In this document: in pieces, positions 13,335 to 23,303 of the stretch
How positions within the stretch are numbered: position 1 is the first letter of the stretch
Layout of the letters: each line of letters starts with the position of its first letter
Source of the DNA: Eriocheir sinensis
Taxonomy: Eukaryota > Arthropoda > Malacostraca > Decapoda > Varunidae
Direction of reading: 5' to 3'
DNA: 64,000 nt
Assembly: GCF_024679095.1 (NCBI RefSeq)
Contig: NC_066520.1
Span: forward strand, 9,547,908-9,611,907
Translations under genes and position numbers: made by a program
Notes under the pieces: generated by a model
Seen by the model: the letters and a program-made list of their open reading frames with translations, nothing else
Told to the model about the DNA's origin: nothing
Database searches by the model: none

Positions 13335-13391
<57 letters not shown>
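13335..13391. repeat. (GT)28 microsatellite
   Basis: Perfect GT run. Confidence 0.95.
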
Positions 13392-13392
<1 letters not shown>

Positions 13393-13557
13393 GAAAAAGG
13401 TACAGACACAGGTAGGGACAAGGTATATAGTGTTCAAGGTGAAGCACAGAGTGATATATTTATATTTGTAGGGTCGGGGATTGAGGCGTTTGTCAATTAA
13501 AGTGATGAAAAAAAGTGGAAGAATGGCAAGCTTTACATCATTCAGCAATCAATACTG

Positions 13558-13924
13558 CAGTGGTTCCCGACCAGGGGTCCATGTACCCCACAGGGGATCC
13601 ATGGAAGAATTTCAAGGGGACCATGGAAATTCTAAAAAAAATTAAATTTATTATACTGGAATTAGGAGACATACGGCTCGGAATAAAATTCATCATACTA
13701 TTGAAAACAATCCTTGAAACTGAACGCTTAATTGCTAGAATTGCTCTACATTAGCTAACGGTACCAGGGGTGTCAAACTCACGGCCCACGTGACAAATTT
13801 GGACATCGGGATGGTCATGAGTGGCTCGCGAGATGACAGGAAGATTTGTTGCCCCCTGTGGGGATCCACAGTTGAAAAAGTGACTGGAAAGGGGGAACGG
13901 GACAAAAATGGTTGGGAAACACTG
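13558..13924 (+). mobile_element. hAT-like non-autonomous element, intact copy
   Basis: 367 bp with terminal inverted repeats: the left end is CAGTGGTTCCCGACC and the right end read inverted is CAGTGTTTCCCAACC (13 of 15 match). The CAGTG start is typical of hAT elements. An internal CAGGGGTGTCAAACTCA also resembles a hAT end, so an older element may be buried inside. There is no transposase frame. The right flank CTCTAGAT fits the hAT target consensus nTnnnnAn, but the left flank does not repeat it. Confidence 0.75.
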
Positions 13925-14156
13925 CTCTAGATTACCGCCACTTCGGCCTGCCTTCAGGTAGCCAATCAGGAGGCAGAAGGCAGTGATGTCACAGCTCGCC
14001 AACCAGTGAGCTCTAGGGGAAAGGCGTGCCCACTAGATCTAGACTCGGGCCTATGCAATGTCGACTCTAAGCTCCGACAACCAACTCCAAGCTCCCACGA
14101 CACAAACCGAGGTCTGGGGCCAAATCACACCCTCTACTATTTTTTTTTTTTTATAG

Positions 14157-14253
14157 GTATGTCCTTGCCGTATACAAGGACGCGCTTGTGTCACTCCGCA
14201 TGGCCACCGAGACGAACATCGCGTGCTGGGTGCGGGTCCCCGCCTCCAAGCAG
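14157..14253 (+). CDS. Candidate internal coding exon, unrecognised protein
   Basis: Preceded by a textbook acceptor (13 T then ATAG, ending at 14156) and followed by CAG|GTGACG at 14253/14254. One leading base plus 32 codons encode YVLAVYKDALVSLRMATETN, then IACWVRVPASKQ. G/C is about 84% at third, 59% at first and 44% at second codon positions, the usual coding order, and much higher than the AT-rich flanks. The frame runs on to a stop near 14306 if unspliced. Exon phase: splits a codon at its start, ends on a codon boundary. I do not recognise the family. It lies between two hAT-like elements. Confidence 0.5.
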
Positions 14254-15250
14254 GTGACGGCCCTGCACCTTGCTGGAGGTCCTCTATCAGTTATGTTATT
14301 TTCTTAAATCAATGGTGGTTGTTATTTACTTCATACTTTTTTCTACAAATTAAAAAAACATTAGTACTCTATATTTTATCTTTGGAACTTGAGCAGGAAT
14401 GGCAGATATTTGTGCAGAAACACCGTAAAAATAATTATTAGAATTGATAACATGCAAGACTCTTGAATTTGTAGGATATTTACTTAATACGTATCTCATA
14501 AATCTGCGAGTCTTGAATGTTTTGTTAATTATCCTTTCGGCCTTTGTGTGCAGGTTATTTGTAAGCTCGATCCTGGCCGATCTGCGTGCAGTGATTCAGT
14601 GTTTTGTGTGTGTGGATGTTTCTCACTGTGTGCGAGTCCAAAGCTTTATTTTGTATCTGCTGTAATGGTAACTTGTCGTTTGTTTGTTGTGGTGAGCGGC
14701 ACTGCGGGATATTGCATGGCGGCGATTATAAAGGTTCTGTGGGATGAGTTGTGGTGGTTGTTGGGCGGCTCCTAAAGCCGTACTGGTCCGTCAGGGCGTC
14801 TTCCTCCTTCCGTCTTTCAGTGTGTTCTTTCCCCGCACGGCCAAATATCGGTCCAAATACTTTCCCTTGGCATGAGTTTTCCTTTACGGGCGTGCCGTGC
14901 CGTCTATGGCAATATTGTGTTTCTTCCCTGTGGTATTATTTTTAATTTATTCTTATTTATTTTGGTTTTCGATTCACTTTATAGTTGTATTTTTTTACTG
15001 TCACTAACGGTTCGGTGCGCCGTGAGCTGCCTCGAGTTGCCGGGAAGCGCTAGTGTGCGTGGCGTAGTCCGCATGTTGTGCATAAAGCCTACACGTCCTG
15101 GTGCTGGTTGTGGCGAGGCTGCCGCGTGGAGGGTGTGGGAAAGCGTGAAGGTGCTGCTATGGTGGCACTCCCTTTGCTAGGAAGGGAACGCTGGCCCCGC
15201 GAAGACACCGATTTTCTTCTTCAGTGTTCGCTTTTCCATATATTTATACG
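14254..15250. other. Unique T-rich DNA downstream of the exon
   Basis: About 1 kb of T/G-rich unique DNA, consistent with an intron. An acceptor-like CGGCCTTTGTGTGCAG ends near 14551 and a frame to TAG at 15180 is 67% G/C at third positions in its last 50 codons, but no convincing exon emerges. Confidence 0.4.
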
Positions 15251-15330
15251 CCTCCTCGGTGCAGTGGCTAGCGTCCCTGACTACGAATCTGCAGGCATGG
15301 GTTCGAATTCCGGCCTGGGCAGTCGGCGTG
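15251..15330 (+). mobile_element. tRNA-Arg-like SINE head
   Basis: Pol III A box in GCAGTGGCTAGCGTCC and B box in GGTTCGAATTCC are correctly ordered. The anticodon region CCTGACTACGAATC resembles tRNA-Arg (ACG). The anticodon stem is broken and no acceptor stem closes, so it is not a functional tRNA gene. A GGCCTGGGCAGTCGGCGTGC body follows and then homology stops, suggesting 3' truncation. Confidence 0.7.
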
Positions 15331-15339
15331 CACCTAGAT

Positions 15340-15730
15340 AAGATAAAAATTAGGCCAAGTAAAAGAAGTCAATAAGCCAAGAAACGAAAGGCAAATGAAA
15401 CTAAAAAGCAGATAAAGCTAGGCAGGTAACGGGAGACAACTAAAGGTGAGACAGGTAAGGTAAAGTAATGCCATGGAAGTCATTAAGTCAACAAAAACTA
15501 AGGTAAACAAGCCTAAGGTAAACTAGGGAGGTAAACCAGGTAAAGCCAGGTAAGGTAAGTCAATTAGAGTTAAGCCAGGTAAAGTAATTAAGTAAGAAAA
15601 AGTCGTTTAGGCAGAAAAATAAAGTGGATGTAAATTAAACCGAGGCAAGACAGGTAGAATGGGTAAGGTAAGCCAACTAAAGGTGAGTCAGGTAAAGTAA
15701 TTAAGCCAAAAAAACAAATCGTTAAGCCAA
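15340..15730. repeat. Degenerate AGGTAA-rich tandem repeat, about 113-bp unit
   Basis: The string AGGTAAAGTAATTAAG recurs at 15577 and 15690, with a diverged version near 15450. Many copies of GGTAAG or AGGTAA lie along the plus strand, resembling splice donors. Confidence 0.7.
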
Positions 15731-16140
15731 AAAATTCAGATAAAGAAACAAAGAAATAGATTCGACAGAAAGAAAGGATGAAAGAAACGAGGACACGAAG
15801 AAACGAAGAAAGAAAGGAAATAAAAAAGAAGGGAGGAGGGCTAAGGACAAGATAGAAATCAAAGGGCAAAGAAAAAGAGGAGGGAAGAAGGAAGGGCAGG
15901 AAACAAAAAAAAGAGCTAAGGTGAAGCTAGAAAACAAAAAGCAAAGAAAAAAAATAACGAAGAGTAAAAATATTAAGGAAGACATTAAAGTAAGTAAGTA
16001 AATAGGTAAGCCAAGACAGGGAACGTGTATCGCTGCATGGGACGCCGCAGAGTAGACTTTATTAGTCGGCCGCCACCTTCGCAGCACTGTGTCGCCCCTC
16101 AGGTCCTACCTGCCACCCAAGAAAAGATAAAAAAAAGGAC
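15731..16140. repeat. A/G-rich low-complexity DNA
   Basis: GAAAGAAACGA-type purine-rich sequence. The reverse strand gives F/L/S-rich spurious frames. Confidence 0.8.
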
Positions 16141-16379
16141 GTCAAGAAAAGCAAGCCTCCTCCAACACCACCTTCTCCACTACAAGACTTTCCCAAGGAA
16201 GTAGCCTATACATAGGAACGTGTCCAAACGCCCAAGTCACATGAATCAAAAGAAGAAACGTCGGCCAGGGCGACTGTGACGAACGTCGCCGTAGTGTGAA
16301 CGGGGCCTTGGGGAAAGGGATGGCGGGTTTCTTGGAAGACTGAAGAGATAAGAAGACGAAGGAAAGGAGACGAAAAAGG

Positions 16380-16450
<71 letters not shown>
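16380..16450. repeat. (AC)35 microsatellite
   Basis: Perfect AC run. Confidence 0.95.
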
Positions 16451-16452
<2 letters not shown>

Positions 16453-16800
16453 ATGACAAACAGGTAAATGCAAAGCAAATTTTAAGGAATAAACCCACAC
16501 GTATATAACTCTAGACTTGTGGTTCCCAACCAGGGGTTCATGAACCGAATTTCAAGGGGTCCATATAAATTTTAATTACTTTTAAATTTATTATACTGGA
16601 ATTAGGAGACCTGCGGCTCGGAATAAAATTCACACCATCCACACACGATCCATAAAACTGAACGCTTAATTGCTAGAATTGCTCTACATTAGCTAACGGT
16701 GCCAGGGATGTCAAACTCACGGCCCACGTGACAAATTTTTACATCGGGATGGTCATGAGTGGCTCGCGAGATGACAGGAAGATTTGTTGCCCCCTGTGGG

Positions 16801-16808
16801 GTCCACAG
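16801..16808. repeat. 8-bp target-site duplication, left
   Basis: GTCCACAG, repeated exactly at 17339-17346. It matches nTnnnnAn. The intact paralogue has a single ATCCACAG at the matching place. Confidence 0.9.
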
Positions 16809-17338
16809 CAGGGATGGAGAGAATACAAGCAATGTGTATTCGAATACGAATACGAATTCGAATGCACTGAAATGGTTTAAATTCAAACACAAATATAAAT
16901 ACTTCTTGAAATTATTCATGAATACATTCATGAATACTTTTCATTGAAAAATACCTTCTCGACGTAACTGGGCGTAGAACTGTTCTGAAGTTATGCAACA
17001 GTAAAATGAACTCATGAACACATTCAGCGTCCACACTGGCAAGGGGCAACTGAGTCAGACTCCAGACGCCGCGCAGCCGCAGTTTGCGAACCCTGCACTA
17101 TATGATTACACGTCCTCCCAGCAACAGGCTGGAGGCTGGAGTTATAAGGAACAACGGCTGTTATTTCTGATGATAGATTTTGAAGTATTCGTCAGATTAT
17201 TCACAGAATACGAATACTTTCCCCTTGTATTCGAATACGAATAAGAATACTTTGATTTTTATCAATATTAATTCGAATACGAATACACCCAAATACGGTA
17301 TTCGAATACGAATACCGAATACTAATACTCCGTCCCTG
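16809..17338. mobile_element. Nested hAT-like element, 530 bp
   Basis: Begins CAGGGATGGAG and ends, read inverted, CAGGGACGGAG (10 of 11 match), flanked by a perfect 8-bp duplication. Both ends carry many subterminal copies of GTATTCG/CGAATAC, the arrangement hAT transposases bind. The middle has no transposase frame. The length and termini indicate a non-autonomous element mobilised by a related autonomous one elsewhere. Confidence 0.88.
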
Positions 17339-17346
17339 GTCCACAG
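17339..17346. repeat. 8-bp target-site duplication, right
   Basis: GTCCACAG, identical to 16801-16808. Confidence 0.9.
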
Positions 17347-17397
17347 GTGAAAAAGTGACTGGAAAAGAGGGAACGGGACAAAAAAGGTTGGAAACAC

Positions 17398-17622
17398 TTC
17401 ACTACGGTATTCTGAGTTACTGTGCTGATCCTCCTCAGAAAGAAAGGATTCCATATCAACACATACAGGAACAGATTTCAAGCACACATTACCTGTAGTT
17501 TTGTTCCCAGGCTTCAGTCGGCAACCATAGACACTCGACACACGGGAACCAGCGACTCCGGTAGTGAGGTGATGAAGAGGACTTTGTTGTGGTTGTTGCT
17601 GGCTGCTCGTAACGTGCGAGAC
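17398..17622 (-). CDS. Coding-like segment abutting a hAT element
   Basis: Minus-strand frame of about 75 codons opening after a TAA at 17623-17625. It reads SSQQQPQQSPLHHLTTGVAG, then CRLKPGNKTTGNVC and DMESFLSEEDQHSNSEYRSE before running into the end of the hAT-like element. A possible donor CTACAG|GTAATG lies at about 17496. I recognise no family. It may be an exon remnant interrupted by the transposon, or a chance frame. Confidence 0.22.
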
Positions 17623-18020
17623 TTACAAGACCTTGCGAGATATCAAGGAGGCACCATGTTGTTTTATTATGCTATCGCGAGCAGTAACAGTACATTTCAG
17701 TAAAATCAGGCAAATACGAATAAGAAATCCCAAAAATAACCACGTAGAAACACCATTGTTATGAGGCTATGTGGTTAATATTGGGTCATATCAATATTCT
17801 GTGCTGTAAAAATGATTCTTACCCAAAAAATTTAACTGCGGAATAAAAAGTCTTCAGATATGATACAAACAATAATAGGTATTCTTAATTGTATTTACGC
17901 TGTTATAAACCAACAAGTTATTCCGTAATGACTGTAATATCGTTTGTGTCGATGAGTACACGACGAGTGACCCACCGCGTCTGTAATTACCTCAAAACCG
18001 AACCTAATGACTGTGTGTAG
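17623..18020. other. Unique AT-rich DNA, no feature seen
   Basis: Unique sequence without tandem or coding signals. Confidence 0.5.
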
Positions 18021-18080
18021 GTTTCTTTTTCTTTTTTGCTTTTTTTATTGGAATTGAGCTGTCTCCCTTGCTATAAAAAA
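18021..18080 (+). mobile_element. SINE/LINE-type 3' tail, family 2, fragment
   Basis: T-rich lead, then GAGCTGTCTCCCTTGCTATAAAAAA. Matches the tail shared by the better copies at 38729-38911 and 44711-44840. Confidence 0.45.
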
Positions 18081-18179
18081 GGCGCAATATCATTTACGCC
18101 AATATGAACTAGTAGGTTACGGGTTTCCGTCGCACTGACTGTACAATCACATGTGGTCAATGTCGTAGGGAAAACTTAT

Positions 18180-18440
18180 TTTATATCTACATTAACTACA
18201 TCCACATCGATATCCATCATTATACGTTAATCGATATCTTCTACATTCATTCCACTTCATCCCACTGAACAAACAGGAGGAATGCGTGATGCAACACCTA
18301 TCTTAGCTACCATTCCGTCACTGGACTCCAGAACACAACAGCATCAACAATCATTCATTATTAGAAGTATTTTCATCCCATTATACGATCCAGAGAAATG
18401 CGTGACGCAGCACCTACAGCCACTACCGACAACAGCAAAA
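18180..18440. repeat. Diverged direct duplication, 115-bp spacing
   Basis: AATGCGTGATGCAACACCTA near 18281 recurs as AATGCGTGACGCAGCACCTA near 18396, each preceded by a CATCCCA-containing block. Two old tandem copies. Confidence 0.55.
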
Positions 18441-18943
18441 ATCTCCTAATGACAGTTTTGATGAGCCCCTGCACGAAGGAATGCCACGTCGGGTATCTCC
18501 GTTACATTACCTCGGATAAAGCAAATCACAGTGCCGACAAAGCCCCCGTACGCTTCACTTTCGTCATGTTATTGTTTCTGTCATTATTATCTCGACTTGT
18601 TCGTCTTATCTCCTTATGTTTCCGTTTCCGTGAATATTCTCCTTATATTTTCGCCGTGCTATCTCATTTTCTTTAGCCATTTACCGTTTCTCATTATTCT
18701 CCTCATTGTATTCGCTCCATCTCCTTTTGTTGCGCCATGTTCAGCATACTCATTGCCATGGCGGGGCTTGGATCCGTTCCCACACTTCACAGAACAAGAA
18801 AGATCAAACAAACAAACATTTCAGCCCTCAAAACCAGGGAGTATTCACAGCTCGGGGAAACTACCAACAGATCAGTCATGACTAACCCTTCCTGAACAAT
18901 TATATAAAACTACTCTGCAATAGTTTACGAATCCAGAACTCAC

Positions 18944-19250
18944 CTGCAACGAGTTTTATGAGACCAACGTGATCTGCATACCCTTCGATGAACTGACACA
19001 CTGATGCTGCCACGCTCACGGAATCACGGTCTAGCGTGGTCACGTGGTCACGCTGGTGGTTCACAGTTTCACACCTCGACTTGAAATCAGTGTTACCAAG
19101 GTCATTCGTTTGGAAATCGTGGGTTGCCTGCTTTGTGTACGGAGCAGTTATAACAGATAATACTCCACAATATGTAAAAGATTCAAAGTTGTGTTCATAT
19201 TGTTGGATTATTTCGTGGGTGAAAGTCTTTATTGATAACCTACTGATTGA
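18944..19250 (-). CDS. Candidate exon, unrecognised protein
   Basis: Minus-strand acceptor TTTTCCTGCCTTCATGTAG ends at 19251 and a strong donor TTGCAG|GTGAGTTCT follows 18944. The 307 nt give 102 open codons, including TTLDRDSVSVAASVCQFIEG and YADHVGLIKLVAG near the donor. The upstream third is AT-rich in codon use. Against it, the plus strand also has a 117-codon frame over 19036-19389 (with YMKAGKLKYLLKLHRRLRKL), so only one, or neither, is real. Family unknown. Confidence 0.3.
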
Positions 19251-19389
19251 CTACATGAAGGCAGGAAAACTTAAATATCTACTTAAATTGCACAGAAGGC
19301 TACGAAAACTGGATGGCTTTGAAACTTCAAAAAATTATCAGGCAAAGGGGAATACTAACTTGACGTTAAACTTGGCCCTGGCATGTTGA

Positions 19390-20604
19390 ATTACGTATTG
19401 ACATCAAAAGTAATAACAACAAAACATACATATACCCCAGAGCTAGTAGTACTGTTTGAGGCTAAGAGGGGATACCAACCACGACACACCTCCCACTTAA
19501 CTTGTTTTTAAAAGTTTGTTGCCGTGACAAAGGAGATACAATATATCAAAGTAAAAAGAAAATGTTGATGACATACAGATGTAAAACCATATCGATAGTA
19601 ATAGGAACAAGGCACCAACAGTCCAACATAGGCAAATATTTTTTTTTACTTCATTGCATTTTTCTTTGGTTGGTGGTCATATCTCTTGCCTCACACTCCT
19701 GCGAGGTTTGTCTACTGTGAAGTGGCCGGCGTGGAGTGCATGGATTGAGGGTTTAGGAACGAAGAACGCTTTATAGTTTACTGCCATGACGGAAAACGGT
19801 GATTGTTTCTAGTTGACTAAAACTAACAACTGGAGTAGCGAAATAGTGTACGGGGAACATGAATGAAGCGTTGAGTGTGTGGTATCGTTACTCCGACCCG
19901 TGATTCATTGGACTTGCTGGACACACGCCACGGACCTGAGACTCACCATTCATACACTGGTGAGTACTGTATTTTGTTTTGTTTTAAGCCCATCAAATTT
20001 TTCAATACTAGAAGGTAACTCTCCACAAATTTAAGAGTAGAAATCGATTCAGCACACATCATAATCGATATTTCACGTCTTACTATGAGACAAATATAAA
20101 ATACAGCAAGCCCCCTCGAATCGGTAGTATCTTGCCTGTGCCCCTCGCCACTTCCAACCTTGCTGTATACGTCAGTAGGTTACTATTTGTTCTAGTGACA
20201 GAAGGTTTCTGTTTCGGCGGCGATAGGTTACCCCTAGCAGGGATATTATTTTTGGAGAGGTGCTAAGTTAATTATCCGTTAGGTTTACGTGAGGTTCTGT
20301 TAGTTTAAAACCATAAAGGTGGGTTCTACATGTCGAACTAAAGAAAATTCTTATGAGCTATGTATCTATGTATGCGTGCAAAGCTTAAATGCTATAAATA
20401 TTTTCGTTAAAAATGCTAATTCAATTGTGGTATGGAGTATAAGAGTTTAGAGGAGTCTCTGGTGTTCAATGCTCTGCAGCGCTTCCATGGAAGAAAACAA
20501 AAACTATAGAGGGCTAACTAAACTAAAGTAGACGTTTTCATTTTTGTATGTACTCGAGCTTTTGTCAAATTTATGTCTGTGGGTTTTTCGTATTATATAC
20601 ACTT
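19390..20604. other. Unique AT-rich DNA
   Basis: No tandem repeats. A donor-like CACTG|GTGAGTACT lies at 19970 and an inverted pair ATACAGCAAG / CTTGCTGTAT lies at 20101-20110 and 20159-20168. No gene recognised. Confidence 0.5.
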
Positions 20605-20789
20605 CAGGCCTGTAATTTTGGCAGATTTTTTTGGGGGGGGCTAGAGGGCATCAGTGGTTCCTTAGGGGGGACGAGGGGGGGGTATTTTTTTTTTTTTAAA
20701 GCACTTATATATAGGGGCATTTTGAGACCGATATAAAACATTAGGGAACTATAGCCCCCCTAGCCTTCCCCAAAAAAATTACGGCCCTG
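20605..20789. mobile_element. Short MITE, 185 bp
   Basis: Left end CAGGCCTGTAATTTT and right end read inverted CAGGGCCGTAATTTT (13 of 15 match), followed on both sides by TTTGGGG and GGCTAG blocks. CACTT occurs on both flanks (20600-20604 and 20790-20794), a possible 5-bp target duplication. No coding capacity. Superfamily not assigned. Confidence 0.75.
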
Positions 20790-21069
20790 CACTTGCCATG
20801 TGAAAATGAATACAAGTTATCCCTTATTCTAATCTAGCTGTGTTTTGTCAACGTGTAACACGCAAAAGACAAATTTCACTCAGTGCAATTAAACACTGAT
20901 CTCAGAATATATGGATTGGTTAACTCCGTGCATATTTTAAGAGATCACTGGCAAAGAAGCTATTCTTTATTCCATCGATCCTTCCCACCCATGCCGACGC
21001 GAGCAGCACTGCATGTGAACTATATATGTCTGTATCCTATTTTGACACACATCAGAGACACGCCGATCA

Positions 21070-21440
21070 GAGACACCAGTCCTCGTCGACAGACCGACTT
21101 GGTCGGCTAGATTTCGATCGCCGATAGAGTCGTTCGTGCTCCCTCGTGCAGGGGAGTGATCTTTTCCCTCTTAACGGGCCATATTTGGACAAGGGCCCGT
21201 TCCCCTAGTGATACTAGGAATAAATCTTTAACAACAACAACAACAACACGCCAGTCCTCGTCGACTGACCGACTTGGTCGGCTCGGCTTACGTCAGCCGA
21301 TAGAGTCGGTTTGTCGGCATCCTCCTCTCCATTGGCCGTCACCCGATAAGGGCCCCATGGTCCCTCCGCGGAGGAACAAATCTGCATGTCCCTGACGGGC
21401 TCTGTAAAGCCCGTGTCCCCACCCTTGAAATATTACAAAA
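21070..21440 (+). mobile_element. Dimeric SINE-like unit
   Basis: Two head-to-tail units start with CCAGTCCTCGTCGAC, share GACCGACTTGGTCGGCT and GCCGATAGAGTCG, and end in simple tails: (AAC)5 at about 21230-21247 and A9-(AAT)n at about 21434-21455. Heads match well and bodies diverge. The pattern is a retroposon family inserting next to itself; the promoter ancestry is unclear. Confidence 0.55.
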
Positions 21441-21808
21441 AAAAATAATAATAATGAATTTGAGTATTGATGCCAGTAATAAATAATAAGTAAAGCTTGA
21501 GTTGAATAACGTTCTCTTTGCTTATAGTTGAGAAACTTTTAGATGCAATTACCGATGAACACCTCACCGTCACGGCAACATTCATTATGCCGACTCTAAA
21601 GCTCAAGGAAATGTATTCTTAAATATGTTAATTATAACGTCATTCTGCATTTAATTAATAAATGAAATTAATAAATTGGTAAATGAATAAGGGAATGAAT
21701 AAAACACATTAATTAATTAATAAATTGATGCATAAATAGGTCATTGAATCAAAATGAAGTAATAATAATAATAATAAGGAGGAGAAGGAGAAGAAGGAGA
21801 AAGGAAAT

Positions 21809-21886
21809 ACGGGTGTGTTTGACATGAGTTTATTCCTGATTCCCCAGTCGGGACAAACTCATCTCAAACACACACACCCGTGTTTC
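21809..21886. repeat. Imperfect foldback, about 22-bp arms
   Basis: Left arm ACGGGTGTGTTTGACATGAG pairs with the inverted right arm ACGGGTGTGTGTGTTTGAGA(TGAG), differing by a GT-repeat indel and one base. The loop is about 23 nt. Confidence 0.7.
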
Positions 21887-21938
21887 CATCCCCCTCCTTT
21901 CACTCAACTTGTCGAAAATGTCCTTACAATGATAATGA

Positions 21939-21939
21939 A

Positions 21940-22012
<73 letters not shown>

Positions 22013-22022
22013 GTAATGATAA
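21939..22022. repeat. (AAT)25 microsatellite
   Basis: Perfect AAT then degenerate ATG/ATA triplets. Confidence 0.95.
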
Positions 22023-22029
22023 CTATCAC

Positions 22030-22524
22030 TTGGCATCCCAAACTTTCTTCTTCAGCCTGAAACAGCTTACCACAATAAACAGATTGAATCATATGAAGGT
22101 ATTTATAAAGTGATGTTTCAGTGAAAATTTGAAGCTTACTCGAGAAAGTTTGAAATTATACAAAAGTACCCTCGCTTAATGATTTATCTATCAGATGTGT
22201 ACATGTTTTACTGCTTCCTAAGTGTATTTGTATTCGTATAGGTCTAGAAATTATTACTAAAACAAGTACACTTCATCAAACAAGGTAGTATCTTTTTGCC
22301 TGTATCTTGACTCTTAGATTGGTCGCACACATTTATTTATAGAGATTACAGTACAAGGGGAGGCAGCACGTAAAGTGAGCCTGCGGAGGTACTGTGGCAA
22401 CCTGATACGCAATAGCGAGGATTTAAGTCAGGTCATAAAAATGCAAATTATGCACCGTGGAGGGGAGGAGGGAGGGGAGAAGGGGAGAATGAGACCTCTG
22501 GATGCAGGATGGTGTCGTTGATGT
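22030..22524. other. Unique AT-rich DNA, no feature seen
   Basis: Unique sequence with a short purine patch near 22460-22490. Confidence 0.5.
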
Positions 22525-22975
22525 GGTTACTGCGGCCAAGAATTGAAGTGCTGTGTGATGCAAAGAGATAACACACCCTCGATCATTGATATACCTGTAC
22601 TGAAAGAGTTTTAACCAAGGGAAGTACTGAAGGCCGGAAGGAAGAGGGTGAGCTGGTGGTAACGAGCGTGGTGGCGGCGATAACTGTTGAAGTGCTACAT
22701 GACGCGGATATATTACACACCCTAACTTTATATCTGTACCAAAGGAGTCTTAACCAAGGGAAGTATTGAAGGCGGAAAGGAAGAGTGGTGACGGGCGTGG
22801 TGGTGGTGGTGGTGACGGCGATGACTATTGAAGTGCTACACGATGTCAAAAGATAACATAACACGCCCTTACTGATATATCTGTACCGAAGAAAGTATTT
22901 AAAGCAGAAAGGAAAAGGGTACGGTGGTGGTGACGGCCGTGGTGGTGGCGGCGGTGATGGTAGCGGTGGTGCTGA
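22525..22975. repeat. 138-bp tandem repeat, about 3 copies
   Basis: Markers TTAACCAAGGGAAGTA (22611, 22749) and TTGAAGTGCTACA recur at 138-bp spacing; the third copy is diverged. Each unit carries a GGTGGTGG-type triplet patch. 138 is a multiple of three, so a reverse frame of 176 codons passes through the array; its T-rich composition argues against coding. Confidence 0.8.
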
Positions 22976-23182
22976 TGGGCGCAGGTTCCCGTTAGCGCGC
23001 CCCGCCCAGCCTCTTATGCTTCTCTGTTGGCAGGGTGGTCTGTAAGGTCGATGTGAGTGAGTGTCGACGGGTGAGGGGGGAGGCGGGGTGAAAAGGGCGG
23101 CGGTCTCTCGCATCGGCTACACCTCCACCAGCAGAACCCAGATAGTCAAGTGACGCTTTAGTTAGGTTAGTTAGTCAGGCGT

Positions 23183-23183
23183 A

Positions 23184-23217
<34 letters not shown>

Positions 23218-23268
23218 TGTGTGTATTTTGCTCTGATTTTGTAGCTAGCGTTCATCATTAGATCAATA

Positions 23269-23301
<33 letters not shown>
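23183..23301. repeat. (GT)n and (AG)15 microsatellites
   Basis: GT with one AT interruption to 23224, a 46-bp spacer, then AG 23271-23301. Confidence 0.93.

Positions 23302-23303
<2 letters not shown>

Larger units (their letters stand above)
16517..17399 (+). mobile_element. hAT-like non-autonomous element, interrupted copy
   Basis: Second copy of the 13558-13924 element, same orientation, split by another element at 16809-17338. Shared strings include TTATACTGGAATTAGGAGAC, CTAGAATTGCTCTACATTAG and GATGACAGGAAGATTTGTTG. The left end is mutated (TTGTGG for CAGTGG). The left flank CTCTAGAC fits the hAT target pattern; the right flank does not repeat it. Confidence 0.8.

Noticed and set aside
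15251..15320. tRNA-Arg gene
   Set aside because: A and B boxes are present, but the anticodon stem is broken and no acceptor stem forms; it is a SINE head.
22583..23113. 176-codon minus-strand frame through the 138-bp array
   Set aside because: Unit length divisible by three keeps it open; threonine/serine-rich repeat translation, no splice or family support.
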